Source: Saccharina japonica (taxonomy: Eukaryota; Sar; Phaeophyceae; Laminariales; Laminariaceae). From it: 64,000 nt of DNA. Positions within the stretch are counted from its first letter, which is position 1, and every line of letters begins with the position of its first letter. The DNA lies in contig MEHQ01001318.1 of NCBI GenBank assembly GCA_008828725.1, positions 1 through 64,000 of the forward strand, read 5' to 3'. The notes beneath the pieces are model-generated. The model did no database searches, was not told where the DNA came from, and saw nothing but the letters and a program-made list of their open reading frames with translations. Both the position numbers and the translations under genes were made by a program. Shown here piece by piece: positions 45,870-57,269 of the stretch.

Positions 45870-46582
45870 GTGGCATGCCGCGAACACTGCCGTGACATGC
45901 CGTGGCATGCCATGGGCAATGTCGCAGAATGTCGCGGAAATGCTGCGGCACGCCACGCCATGCCACGATATGCCGCGACATGTCGCGGCAGCCCACGACA
46001 TTTTCCACGACATACCGCGAAACGACTGCTGCGGCGAGGCCCACGGCAAGCGCCCCCGTAACCCTCGCCGCATGCCACGGTAAGGCCCGCGGTAACTACG
46101 GCACGCCGCGGCAAGACCGACGGCATTATCCACGGCAAGTCCCGCGGTACGTCCCGCCGTATGTACCACAGTAACACCCGCTGCAAGTCCCGTGGCATGT
46201 ATCACGGAAATTCCCGCGGCAACCCCCGCCACATGTACCGCGGCAAGCACTGCGGCAGCACCCGCAACGAGAACCTCGGCAACACTCGCGGCATGTACTG
46301 CGGCCACACCCGCGGGATGTACTGGGGCCGCACCCGAGGCAAGCACCGTGGTGACACCCGCGGCAGCAGTCACGGCAAGTCCCGCGTCTAGTACCTCGGC
46401 AGCACCGCAGCAATACCCGCGGCACGCCCTGCGGCAAGTTCCGCAGCAACACCCGCGGTAACACCCGCGGCAACACCCGTGGCAAGTCCCGCGGCATTTA
46501 CCGCGGCATTTAACGCGGCAGGTGCCGCGGCAAAGCCCGCGGAAAGACCCGCGGAAAGACCCACGTAAAGACCCACGGACGC
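45870..46582. repeat. 12-bp GC-rich minisatellite, long array
   Basis: Roughly 60 diverged units of the type CCCGCGGCAAGT around the palindrome CCGCGG. The period is clearest at 46440-46570, where successive 12-mers read CCCGCGGTAACA, CCCGCGGCAACA, CCCGTGGCAAGT, CCCGCGGCATTT. Open frames here are by-products of the 12-bp period. Confidence 0.9.
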
Positions 46583-46583
46583 A

Positions 46584-46826
46584 TGCTACGATAGAGGTGC
46601 ACCATGTTTTTTTTTCTGAGGGTGGTCACTTGAGGAGCTTTATATCTGCAGTAGCCTGCACACTTCTTTCGGAGGAAAAAAAAAATGGTACCCGATGAAC
46701 AATCCCATGGACTAAGAATACAATTAAACGAAAAGCAACACAAGAATGAATGTCCGATGATTTTGGAGTAAGGAGCCCGATACTTCAGAGAACTCTCAGC
46801 TCAAAAGTGCTACCTCTATCGTAGCA
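46584..46826. mobile_element. MITE family A copy between inverted minisatellite arrays
   Basis: A 243-bp element with ends TGCTACGATAGAGGTGCAC and GTGCTACCTCTATCGTAGCA as inverted repeats. Inside it shares CTTGAGGAGCT, CCCGATGAACAATCC and TCCGATGATTTTGG-like words with the 330-bp relative at 59251-59580. Confidence 0.85.
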
Positions 46827-47004
46827 CGGGTCCACGGCAAGACACGAATGGGAGCAGGGCGCCAAGTGGGCCTCCGGCTGCTCCTGCGCAGGGCTGATAT
46901 TGTATTTCTGCACCTTGTGGGTGGGAGCAGGGTGGACAATGAGATGGGTCCACTGCGAAAGCAAAGTAGTACCAAATGGGAACAGGGTGTCAGGTGGGGG
47001 TCTT

Positions 47005-47290
47005 TCCGTGGAGCTTGCCGCGAGTGTTACCATGGACATTGCCGCGGTAATTGCCGCGGTACCGCGGGTCTTGTCGCGAGACTTACCGCAGTACTTGCCG
47101 CGGCACTTGTCGCGGGTCTTGTCGTAGGTTTCTGCCGCGGGACTTGCCACCATACGTGCCGCGGGTCTTGCCGCGGGTCTTGACCCGATAAACGTCGTGG
47201 TACTTGCGGTGGGTGTTGCCGCGGGACTTGCCGCGGTTCTCGTCGAGGAACTTGCCAGGGGTTTGCCGTGGATATTGCCGTGGGTATTTC
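47005..47290. repeat. 12-bp GC-rich minisatellite, inverted shorter array
   Basis: About 24 units of the type CTTGCCGCGGGT, the reverse complement of the unit at 45870-46582. Between this array and the MITE, AATGGGAGCAGGGCGCC and AATGGGAACAGGGTGTC form a further imperfect repeat (46848 and 46976). Confidence 0.9.
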
Positions 47291-49190
47291 CAACACGCAG
47301 GACACCCAGACAGCTACGCAGAATGATTCGGGGCGTAATATAGGCTGCCTGGTAATCCCCCGTAGCAGGGTCTGCGGAAGTGGTCTCTATCTTGCACTGG
47401 TTGTACTTGTCGGTCCAAGCCTCTTGTTGCCGTCCAAGCAAAACAATTTTTCATGTGGTACGCACGTCATGACACAACAATAAAGTGACATGTGTTTCGC
47501 GGAGCTGTGGTTCCTGCAGTAGAACGAACGCGCGCACGCCCCCCCCCGGCTGTGCGCTTGCAAGGAAGCCCACGCTCCCGTGAGATCTGAGGTCGGAGAG
47601 CACCCAGGTGAAATAATCCCTCAAAATCGAGCATCATGTCGTGCGCACGACTCACGGACGGCTGACATGGCAGGATTGTGCGGAATAGCCCCACAACTAG
47701 GCCTCGAACGGGACACGTGCGGGCTTATCGGGCAGATCCCCGACGCAGACCGGTGCACACGAGGGTGATGGTCGGCCCGCCGAAGAAACCGCGTGGAAAG
47801 GCGGTGGGCTGCTGGAGAGACGGGCATATTTGATAACTCTAACTACTAACGTAGATATATTTATACGTGTTGCGAGCTTTTGGCACTCTGTTGTTGTAAT
47901 ATCGATGACTGGCCAGATTGTTTGCAGTATACAAGCGCTTCTCTCGCCATTGATTGGAATGAATAGGTTGTTTGGTGTACGCCGTACATACCGGAGATTT
48001 TTGCATTGTCTGGGGTGACGCATACATGTTGGTGGGCTCGCTGAGAGTGTTGTTGGCTAGAAGAGCCAGTGTTGGCTAACGACACTTTCAGTGTGAGAGC
48101 TGTGTCGACACTGGAATGATATGGCGGGCCAGCTTACGTTTTGTACATGCGTGTTGCATCTTGACGACGACAGCAGAAGCAGTAGTCGGCCATTTGTCAA
48201 TTTTGGGTTATTAGCTGTCACACAAGCCACCACTGGATCTCTGTTGTGTCACGCGCTCTTCACAGTCTGTTTTATCCCCTTCTGACCACACGGCCCTCTC
48301 GCCAATGCCCAGCGCAGCGCTTTCTCACCCACCCTACAACAGCCCCAGAAGTCAGCTCCACACCTACCTGCCTCCACGCGCATGTCATTGCAAGCCGCGA
48401 TCATCTTGAACGTCCGGCAGCAGATATATCGTCGCGATCGGCAACGAGCGACGACAACATCGTTCGTAGTCCCCCTGGCGGAGCTTTCTTACTGTTTTGA
48501 GCTCTGTCTGCATTACACCGTATTACATGCCCCTCAAGGTGACACACACGCTGGGGTGTGCATTTCTGAGATGGTTTTCTGCGAAACGAGGAGGGGGCAC
48601 ACGCAATGAGAATTAATGGTGGCTGCGAAATATATCGTTAAAATCTTTCGATCCAGGCCCATATTTCGACGTTTGCATTCTCTGCCTGTCACCGATGCAA
48701 CCAGCTTGGATATTCGGCCGATGGGGTGCGGTTGACGGTACCAGGTGTTATACTATCATTTATGCGTGTGAGTATTTTTCCTGATGCGTCGGGTGTCATG
48801 ATACGTTGACAAACATGCCGATCTGGAAGAAAGTTTAAGGAACGTTGGCGTATTAACATGAATATTTAACGTTTATGATATGTTCGGCCACAGCGGTAAT
48901 ATCTTCCGACACCACCCATATTTAATTTTCAACACCTCCTATCGTGTCCCTCTTTCGTCATATTTAGTTAGTCCACACTATTAATAGTTCAAGTAACTAC
49001 TTAAAAATTTAATCCGCCCTTACCTATATTTCCTCCCGGATGTGAGCCTATTCCGACCACGAATGGCCCGGCCAGGCGAAACGAGAGGCAACAAACAGTT
49101 CTATACGGCCCCAAACCTGATCGAAACAGAGGGTTTGGACTCCACGTTGGAGGCGTAACGTGGCCTGACGTGGCAATCGATCTCACCGCG
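47291..49190. other. no gene recognised
   Basis: Only short frames, such as 48246-48500 plus, and AT-rich stretches at 48640-49010. No domain or splice-supported exon was seen. Confidence 0.45.
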
Positions 49191-49435
49191 GCGCATGCTA
49201 CGGTAGTGGTAGCGGCTGCTTTTCCTTAGGCTCCTCATTTTACCGCAACAATGCAAATAAGCGCCCCCCGGGGCGTTGTGATTTTGCACGCGTAAAAACT
49301 CACCCCGGGGCGTTTACTAAATGGCCTGGGCGTTTTCTGGAAAAATACCCCCGGGGCGATACTATAATAACATAAAACACTCACGCCCCTCACACATACC
49401 CAGCAACAACCCTGCAGCAGCAAGAGGTGGTTGTC

Positions 49436-50341
49436 ATGTCGCAACCCAGCAGCACCGACAAGGCACCCAGCACCGATAAAGCTCAGACGACTACTCAAAC
49501 TCTTGGGTAAGTTCGCTCTGTCCCGGCCAAGCGGTACCCACGAGGGGGGCACGCCCGCACTTGGTCAAGGGCCTGCGACCGCGCCTATGTTTCGATTGGG
49601 CTCATTTACCTACCGGAGCGTTCGATGGAGCCGAGCGGACAGCAATCCTACTCGGACGGCGACGAAGCTCAGGGTGATCGAGTACACCCACCTCCGATTC
49701 CCCGACGGCGGCGTCGCGGGGAATCGTGGAGCGGCGGCCGGGTTGGGGCAAGGGCTGTGTCCGAAGTGGATCAAGGAATGGGTTCAAACCGAACATCGTA
49801 TTTGTGAAGATATTGGAGATGGGGGGGCGGAGAGGAAAAGAAGGCTCATGGAGGAAGCGCGCCCATGACACAAGACGTCGAGGCCGAGTTCGTGGATTGC
49901 ATCAACGACTGCCGTAAGCAAACCATGGTCGCGACCCGCGTCATCGTCATGCGGAAGTTGATGGCTCTCAAGAAGGACTCGTCAGGAGGAGTCCCCTCTA
50001 ATACCAGTGACCCCCCGGGCGCCATGGACACGTTTCACTACAAATTCGTGCATTAGTATCATATATTCCGACAGAGAAACAAGTTCTCGATTCGACGCAA
50101 GACGAGCGTGGGGCAGAAGGAGCCCAGCGGGTGGGAAAGGTTAACATGGGCGACGGTTCTGAAGGTTCGCGACGTGCTCACTAGCATCGCGAAGAAGCGT
50201 ATCATGGCCAAGAGAGGCGCGGGGGGGGGGAGCGTATCTGAGGCGTTTGAGCTGATGGATGAGGGAGACGAAGAATCGGCGGATTTTGAGTCTACTCTGG
50301 CAGAGTTTCTAGCTGCCGTCGATGGAGTTGTCGAGCTGTAG
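49436..50341 (+). pseudogene. psq/Tc5-type HTH protein, pogo-like transposase N-terminal half, broken
   Basis: Exon 1 (49436-49506, MSQPSSTDKAPSTDK...TQTLG) ends in a strong GG/GTAAGT donor. Exon 2 starts at 49643 after GGACAG and joins in phase, giving NPTRTATKLRVIEYT and then GNRGAAAGLGQGLCPKWIKE, a Pipsqueak-like HTH as in pogo/Tigger transposases. The frame is lost at a run of seven G (49821-49827); one base of slippage there would lead into EEKKAHGGSAPMTQDVEAEF. That frame continues as a Tc5/CENP-B-like region, is cut by an in-frame TAG at 50054-50056, and resumes with FRQRNKFSIRRKTSVGQKEP, ending at 50341. The frameshift could be a sequencing error in the G run. No DDE domain follows. 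Confidence 0.6.
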
Positions 50342-50759
50342 ATTTGTGTGTTTGCGGGGCCAATGTTTGGATTGGGCTTATGATATACCGTAACGGCGAG
50401 CGTTGGGGTTCGAAGGCGATTCGGGTGCAAAATTACAATGTGGCGTTTGACCCAGGAGCATTGGCGGAATGGTGGACCTGGTATTATAAGTGATACTGTT
50501 TAATAGTGACTGAACGTTTTCTTCATCGATATAACGTTACCTGGACGGTGTCTTATCTGGAAATCAACAAGCGGGCAATCGTCATCGTTTAAACACCAGC
50601 ACGAGCTGCTATACGCGCCAGACCCCAATACATGATAGCACGATCTCGTTCGAGCGGCTAGTTGATACCAGGAAATATACCATAAAAATGCAGCACGTCT
50701 TAAACATGTTTGATCGTCTGTCCTCGGCTGGTTATCTCTGTGTTGCTGTTGCGCAACAC

Positions 50760-51030
50760 ATGCACCTTCTCATATGCCAACATCTTGCTATGTACGGCAC
50801 ACCCTTGCCTGCCTTGAAAACAGCTCCATTGCCCTCACTGAAACGACTCGCTAGCTCCGCCCCGGGGCGTTCACCCCAACACAATGAAATTGGAGGCGTT
50901 TACTGTGTGGCCAGGGCGTTTTTCGCGTTTTTGTTTAACGAGGCGGCACTTACTCCGGATTATGCTCGTTTTCGCTGAAAAGGGGTATCCGGGGCGTTTA
51001 CTCCGGGCGGGGTGCTTACTAGCATCATTG
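50760..51030. repeat. family R subterminal repeat of the TIR element
   Basis: GGCGTTTACTGTGTGGCCAG, GGGCGTTTTTCGCG, CTCCGGATTATG and GGGGCGTTTACTCCGGGCGG, shared with 32430-32745 and, in part, with 49256-49375 at the other end of the element. Confidence 0.7.
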
Positions 51031-51737
51031 CGGTATGTTTTCTACACCCCACACCCAGCAACCGACGTTAGAGGAGATTGGTAAGCTAAGCCTGATATCA
51101 AAATTCGACGGGCTAGGGATACGGTAAAATGCACGCCGGTTCTAACGATGTTGGGTAGGTCCTCAGTTGAGGAGCGCCGTCAGTGACACATTATTGGGCT
51201 AAAAAAACACGGTCCCTACCGTAGCACGGCTCCCGCACCACCCTGTGCTGTTCTTAGGTAATGTACATCGACAACTTTTGTACGGTATCTCGACAGAACG
51301 CGGTGGCTGGAGACCCCAGAGATCGGAGATGGCGAACAACCGTCTGGCTGTTGCCGTTGAGTTTCTGCAACGCTCAACAACTAACTGATAGTTTCTCGCG
51401 AGGCAAAGCGCCGCGAAGACGACAGCATCAGCAGTTTTGGAAAGGATGAGCCTGGGACACAACCAGCGCAAGCGCACGCGCCATTCTTACCAACGCCCGG
51501 GTTTCAGTACCTCTATGGCCGGTCCTCCATGCTCCAGCATACTTACCAATTGAAGGTACCCTCTCTCCAACGGCCTCCGAACTCAAGTAAACCCCACCAT
51601 AGCACGAAACACCATACGTTTGCATCAGACGAATCTGCTGGTTTTTAACCATATTCTCCTTTTGTGTTCGATTTAGTTCAAGCAGTAGCCCCTTTTACGG
51701 CACGTAGCGACCCACTATAATTACAACGTCAAGTGCG

Positions 51738-54700
51738 TCAGGACTGCCAGTCCGGGGCAGGGGGGCACTGGTCAATCAAACGCACGATTGTCGCCTTGGC
51801 CAGCCTTTCCCATGCCACTATGGCAAACACGGTAGACACGCACATCACGAGGCAGGCCGCAGAAACACCGCGATAATCTGTCCCGTCGAACGTCCGGACC
51901 GCCATAGCTTGTGCGGCGTCGTTCTCGAGCACCAACACGGAAAAAATTATGAGAAGCACGAGGCCGGGACCGAGTGCCATTATCCAAAGCCAGCGCGTGT
52001 CACTTAATGGTGCGAAGCCCAACGTTTCACCATCATAGCACGTTATTGACCGCTCGCCTAAGATGCCCACTAGTAGCGCCTGAAAAACCAAGTGCGTGTG
52101 TTGGTGGAGACGGGTGGCGGGGAGTAGAGCGAATATGTTACAGGAATGGATTGACTAGTTGGGTCTGAAAGCAAACACGGTCTCGGCAGTGATAGGCGAG
52201 GAACGCAGAGGGACTGGAACAGGAGGTAGCACATAGCCAGTTCCGCCGTATCTAGCCTAACAAACGTATTAAGCGACGGGCATACTGTAGGTCAGACAAT
52301 GGTGGGCTTAAAGCACGCGTCGACCACACACGAACACAAGGGGCCTAGCTTCTTCCAAGCCTCAAACCTTCCGCCCCCACAAAATCCTTGCACCAAGTTC
52401 TCCAAATCACAGAACTTCCCCACCTTCCTTTCAGGCCGATCATGCCCGTCGACTCCAGGCCTATCCACGAGCAAAAGACAGTCGAAGCTCGGAGACTGCG
52501 CCTCTTGTTCGGAACGGCGAATGGTTGGCTCGCGAACTTCGTCTGCCACCACGTGCTGCGCCTTCCGACGAAGAGCAGAAAACGTCGATTTCCGGCCCTG
52601 CGTGGTCCGGCACCGGTCAGCGACGTCGCGGTCGGCCAGGGGCGTCAGACGTTCTGAGAAAAGGACGCTCAGCATACCCTGTTCGACCGAAAGCCCGGGT
52701 GAAGTTGCCTTTTCGCCCTTCGACAACTGAGGAACCACAAAGACAGTATTGTCTTGGGTCATGAAGGTGCCCTCGAATATATCGGTATAGCTGGAGTACT
52801 TCGTCCCTTTGGAGTGCCTTAATTGGGCCGTCGACACTTCCACACATGTGGCCTTCTTGAGCTGAGACGGTTGCCGACCACGAAGAAGTTTCCAGAGGTG
52901 GCGCGATTTCGCTGTTGGTGTACGAAGAATGTAATACCAAGCGAATAATACGCCAAGGAAAACAAAACACGCCCCCCAATAAAGAAGAGCCAAGGCCGAG
53001 TTATCACAAAGACCATATATACCGTCAACCCAGCAATCCGTCACAGGCGACTCGAAGTAACCAGGGTACCCGTGAACGGTTCTGTTGACCCCCCAAGAGG
53101 TCGAGATGTTGTCATCAAGTGACACGGTGGCCAGTAGCTGGCACGACCCTGTGCTGGGATGAAAGCTCCACCCGGCGCAGGCTGCAGTAGTTGTGCCGGT
53201 ACTGTTGGTGTCGCTACACAACGCACAGCAGTCGGGCCAGTCCAGAGGGGCGTTGAGCACGACGGGATCACCGTGGGGCTGCCCGCTCATACTTCCCCAC
53301 CACGCTTCGCAGCGGTATCCATCGTAACATTCTTTCCAGGCGGCACCCCCATATTTCCACTCGAGGAGAGTGTTTTCGTCCTTGAATCCTTCGGGGACAT
53401 AGGGGTCCTCGCCAGGGCAGTCGTCTGGCGACGTGACCTGGTATGAGACGTGTGGATGACGCGGATGGAAGCAAACGAATCCATATCAGCCAGATATGCT
53501 TTGAATAAAATGTCGAGAAGGTACTCGAACAGGTACGGCGAGGAGGTGCTGAGAGGGGCATGCAATTGGACGAGGGTTTCAAAGTGCCGAACAGCTTAAG
53601 ACGAGTGTCTTTGAATTTTCACCGCCAGCGTAGGCGGGACAGCCCCCACTGACGTTGAAATTTATTGATTCTGAGCATCGGTCGACCAGAATTCCAGAAA
53701 GGCCGAAGACGGCCTTTACTCGGCAACCCGGCATTGATATTAACGCCAACCAAAACCGGACTTCCCGTTCTAGGTAAAATCGATCTTGTCGTCTCGTTCC
53801 GACTCCAACGAAGAAACCGGGCGTCAGGAATCTTCAAGTGTTTAACTCAGCGGCAGGATACAACATGATTGTAAAACGTGGCTGTAAGACCGAAGTTCAT
53901 TAATGGAAACACGATGTTTCAAAGTTTGGTTTCAAAACTATTGCTTTCAACAAAACAGCTGAACATGTTCTCGTACCGCCGCTGTGGAAATCAAAAGGGG
54001 GGAATGCTCGATTTTTTTCTTACTTGTTTTGACGCGGCTGCACGCGGCGCAATTCGTTTTGTCTTGCTCGTTGTGAATTGTCGACACGCTGACGAAAATA
54101 TAGCTTATGCGACGATAGACCTTCGATCTCGACATAGACCCAACCCACGGCAAACAAGGATGGTGTCGGGCAAGACCAACGAGTGTACATGACGGCCTCG
54201 AACATATCAGGTGGATCCGTGGTCCAGGGGGCGAAGTTTGCCGCCGGCGTCCTACGTTCTTCTTTCAAACCTGAAACAAGTCTATTTCTGGTCAACTGAG
54301 AGACATCAAGACAATGTGTCGTCTGCTTTTGCAAACCAGCAGCAAAACTTGTTTTATCACACGCCTGACCAGCTCCCGCCGCATGTACACATTGTGTGAA
54401 CACGTGACCCTATGGTGGGTCGGAGCCCCTAACGAGCACATCTGGTTCATAGTTCATGACGCAGTCGTTCATTTTGTCGATCGATGTCTGTCGAGGAATC
54501 GGAATCTCGCTGCTTCGTTGAGTTTTTCTTAAGCCGAGTTTTGTCCAACATCGTCCCAGGGATTTTGTGTGCGAGTTTTTTCCAAGTTTGAAAGTGTATT
54601 GTGTTTGAAGACTTGTGCTAATACTGGAAGGTGATTTAGGCAGCTTATCTGGTTCTGTTTTCAAACGGGTAAACACCAACGTGGCAACCCCTGCACACCC

Positions 54701-56030
54701 TGAACAACTCCGTACCTACTCCTAGTTCAGGAGAAAAACTTACGGCTTCGTACTATCAATAGACCATCTGGAACGCGATACGTTTTTGTGGCAGGTATGC
54801 ACACCCACCGCGATTTCGTACGTACCGGGTTTCCACCCCCCCTACGTAGCTTGCACTACGTTGTTTTCAACCATGTTGGCCACACGTTTTGTTTTTCAAC
54901 CATGTGTTCAACCATTTTCTATTTCCGAACAAAATGTTGAAACGAACCAATCATTTTCTTACTGCAGTATAATGGTGCCACCAACAATTGTTCGAACGGG
55001 GTCGAAACAACTTGTGGCAACACGCCTCTTGAGCACGGGGTGCGTACACTTTTCATTTCTTAGTTAGTTTGTACCATACCTGATTTTCGCCTCATCATTG
55101 TTTGCGGGAGCTGTATGTGATCGATTTTCAACACACACCCAACGTCTACAGAAGCGAGCAAGAGCTTGGGTTGTCGTGTGGGACGTGTGTTTCGTCGTAT
55201 GCCGTCTCGAATTGGCCGCAGTCGTCGCGCTGGTATGTTTTCCGTAGTGAGTTTCGAATGCGGCGGCATCTCGAGAGTGTTTTTCCCTTTTGTTTAAGTT
55301 TTATTTTCGAATGCACGAAAGCTATAGTATAAGGCAGCCTTGACACACTTTCCTCTCTACTACGTAGTACCTACCTGCCGGCCGGTCTCAAGTCATGAAG
55401 CGCGCGAGGTTATTTCGTGCATACAGGCAAATAAACGTCGTGGTTGTGGGGTGAGTACAGGCTTCCGTTAGTTTATTTGTCTGTCTGTCCGTTGTATCCT
55501 GTCTGCCGTGTATTTCTTGCATTGACTGCGAGGCCCGTACATACTGTGGTTTCTAAACAATACGGGGTCTGGAAGAGCAGCAGTTGAGGTCCGGCTAACG
55601 CGTGGGACTTGGTGTGTTGCAATTCGTCTCGAGTTGGCCGCGGTCCTGTGTCTTTTGGGGGTGCTGTGTGCTTTGGATGCGGCGGGGTTCGTTTATTATT
55701 TTACTCTTATCGCAACAGCCCACTGCAAGCACAACACACAATGCCTACTGCAATCATCGGGTAACCTTGCCGCTTCTGCCGCTCTACTACGTAGTACGAG
55801 CGTGTTGGCAGTGCAGTTGAGCTACTCGCACGAGTAGCGAACAGGAGGTGGTATACTTCGTATTCGTTTCGCTACATTTTGGATGAGGTCCCACGTAAAC
55901 TATTAAACTTTATCCCAGGCAGGCCCAGCCACTTACATAGCACCAGGTTGTTTTGTACCCCGCCCCGGCGCTAACAATGTACATGTACCCGATGTGCGCG
56001 CCGCACCCTGTGAAGGTGTAGCCGTTATAC
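51738..56030 (-). CDS. Cys-rich PAN/Apple-like multi-pass membrane protein, gene 2 (three C-terminal exons)
   Basis: Minus-strand exons are 56030-55937 (94 nt), 53437-52469 and 52079-51738. Exon 1 reads GYTFTGCGAHIGY and TTWCY and meets TAT/GTAAGT. The central exon follows CATACCAG and encodes VTSPDDCPGEDPYVPEGFKD, WKECYDGYRCEAWWGSMSG, DWPDCCALCSD, CAGWSFHPSTGSCQLLATV, a TM segment (ALALLYWGACFVFLGVLFAW) and the conserved FEGTFMTQDN, LADRDVADRC and SPSFDCLLL blocks. The donor CTC/GTGGAT and acceptor TTTTTCAG sit exactly where gene 1 has its own. The last exon (ALLVGILGERSITC, two TM segments) stops at 51738. All junctions are phase 0, except entry to the 94-nt exon. The proteins agree best in the PAN-like core and least in the TM linkers, suggesting an old duplication with both copies kept open. 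Function unknown; cell-surface location inferred. Confidence 0.68.
53870..54170 (+). repeat. dispersed repeat shared with the window end
   Basis: Collinear with 63735-64000 on the same strand: CGATGTTTCAAAGTT, ACTATTGCTTTCA, TTCTCGTACCGCCGCTG, GCACGCGGCGCAATT and, after a gap, TCTCGAC(A/G)TAG. It lies inside the large intron of gene 2. The peptide (V/I)NGN(A/T)MFQS is open in both copies but the frames soon stop. Confidence 0.8.
55130..55840 (+). other. tandemly duplicated segment, one copy open with a TM stretch
   Basis: 55600-55837 reads TRGTWCVAIRLELAAVLCLL, then GVLCALDAAGFVYYFTLIAT, and stops at 55835-55837. About 430 bp upstream a diverged copy reads WDVCFVVCRLELAAVVALVC and then stops. 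Both end near CTACTACGTAGTAC. The open copy could be a small exon for a membrane segment. It lies antisense inside the 2.5-kb intron of gene 2, and no splice partners were identified. Confidence 0.35.
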
Positions 56031-56370
56031 CTGCTTGGCGGGAAACAAAAGAGCAAGAAAAACCAGGGAGCCGCACAAAATAGTTCCTGATCTAGTTTAC
56101 AGTAACTGAAAGTCGTGGTTGCGATAGACCCAGCGGCAATGCCTCTGGCAGCACACGAGCCCCGACACAACCCATGTTTGAAGAAGGGGCACTGCCGCCT
56201 GTTTCAAACGCGTGCACTCTATAGTGTCTTCTACATGTATGTATGAAAAAACGTCAATGCGACCGATACTACCAATATGGCCTGGTGTCTGGACACAGCC
56301 GCGTCCCCTTTCCCTTAGAATATGGAGTCGATACTTCTCGGTTATACCGGTACCTTCGTCATATGCTTGC

Positions 56371-56450
56371 CTACAACAGCAGCAGCAGCAGTGGGATTTC
56401 AGCGGTAGGGCCTTAAATCGGGTCACAGCATGTGGTGGATGTAACAGACA
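56371..56450 (-). CDS. putative Cys-rich exon of PAN/TM gene 2
   Basis: The minus frame reads CVCLLHPPHAVTRFKALPLK then SHCCCCCC and ends at AG/GCAAGC. A GC-AG donor here leaves two bases and fits the 94-nt exon at 56030. The GT alternative 16 bases on would break the phase. It corresponds to 37150-37248. The CTG repeat makes the similarity uncertain and the 5' limit is unknown. Confidence 0.3.
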
Positions 56451-57199
56451 CACACATCGGACGGGTCGATTCAAGATGGCACACGTGACGGTTTTCTTCA
56501 GAGAAGACCGAATCAATTGTTGCGATCGACCTCGCGCGTTAGAGCTATATACATGCAAACCGCGGGCGGGGCTTGCTGTTCGTGTTGTTCCAGCGGTCAG
56601 CGGACTGTATTCCTACGCCAGTCGGCTACGTACGCGTCGTGAGCTGGTGCATCTTTCTGTTCCTGAAGTATTGTGTGGCATATGTACGTCGTATCGGTTT
56701 TCGAACAACTTGGTGACAGCTGATACAAGACAGCAGAAGAGATGGATACGTAGGAGGACCGGAATCAACGAAGCATGCCGCATGCGAATCTATTACTTTC
56801 CGCAACATGCGCCCTCATAATTCGCCATCTTGGATCTCGCGAACGACCCAAGTTTCCCGTGCCCTCTTCTCTGGCAGGATACTTATTCAAGTACGTTGCG
56901 CATATACAGTACAATCCCAAGACCTTTCGACCCAGCAACAGAAGGAAACGACCTTCCAGCGTTTCGCGGAATGGGTCCCATTATTTTAGTATTTTAGAAG
57001 TTGAGTTCTGCAACGGATGGACTCTCTGCCCTGTTGCCTGGAGTTCAGGGGCTCGAAAGCCGATTGAACCCAGTTTTTATGTCTCGCTGAAAGCGCGCGA
57101 GAGCGTGAGCTTTGGCAAAATCTCGGTGTAAATCGACAAGGGCAGCGGGATTGCCGAATGAAACCCCTGCGCAAATATTAAAACCAAGGAATGTACGGC

Positions 57200-57265
57200 G
57201 GGGCGGGAGGGGGGGAGGCAGGAAGGCACCAGTGACCACGACTTGTCCAGAACGTCGCCGAGCGT
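57200..57265 (-). repeat. short poly(C)-tailed repeat (family Q), diverged
   Basis: On the minus strand GTTCTGGACAAGTCGTGGTC, ACTGGTGCC, TTCCTGCC and a C-rich tail, as at 2250 and 15395. Confidence 0.55.
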
Positions 57266-57269
57266 AGCA

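Larger units (their letters stand above)
49197..51226. mobile_element. 2-kb TIR element carrying a DNA-binding gene (family A relative)
   Basis: Ends TGCTACGGTAGTGGTAGCGG and, inward from the right, TGCTACGGTAGGGACCGTGT share their first 11 bases with each other and resemble the TIR of the family A MITEs (TGCTACGATAGAGGT). Both interior ends carry GGGGCGTTTACT-type subterminal repeats (49256-49375 and 50860-51030), which could be transposase-binding sites. The gene inside encodes HTH domains only. No DDE catalytic core is visible in the remaining 0.9 kb, so this looks like an internally deleted or non-autonomous derivative. No clear target-site duplication was seen. Confidence 0.6.

Noticed and set aside
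46126..46497. Long Cys/Gly/Arg-rich open frames on both strands.
   Set aside because: They are read-through of a 12-bp minisatellite, where a period divisible by three keeps all frames open.
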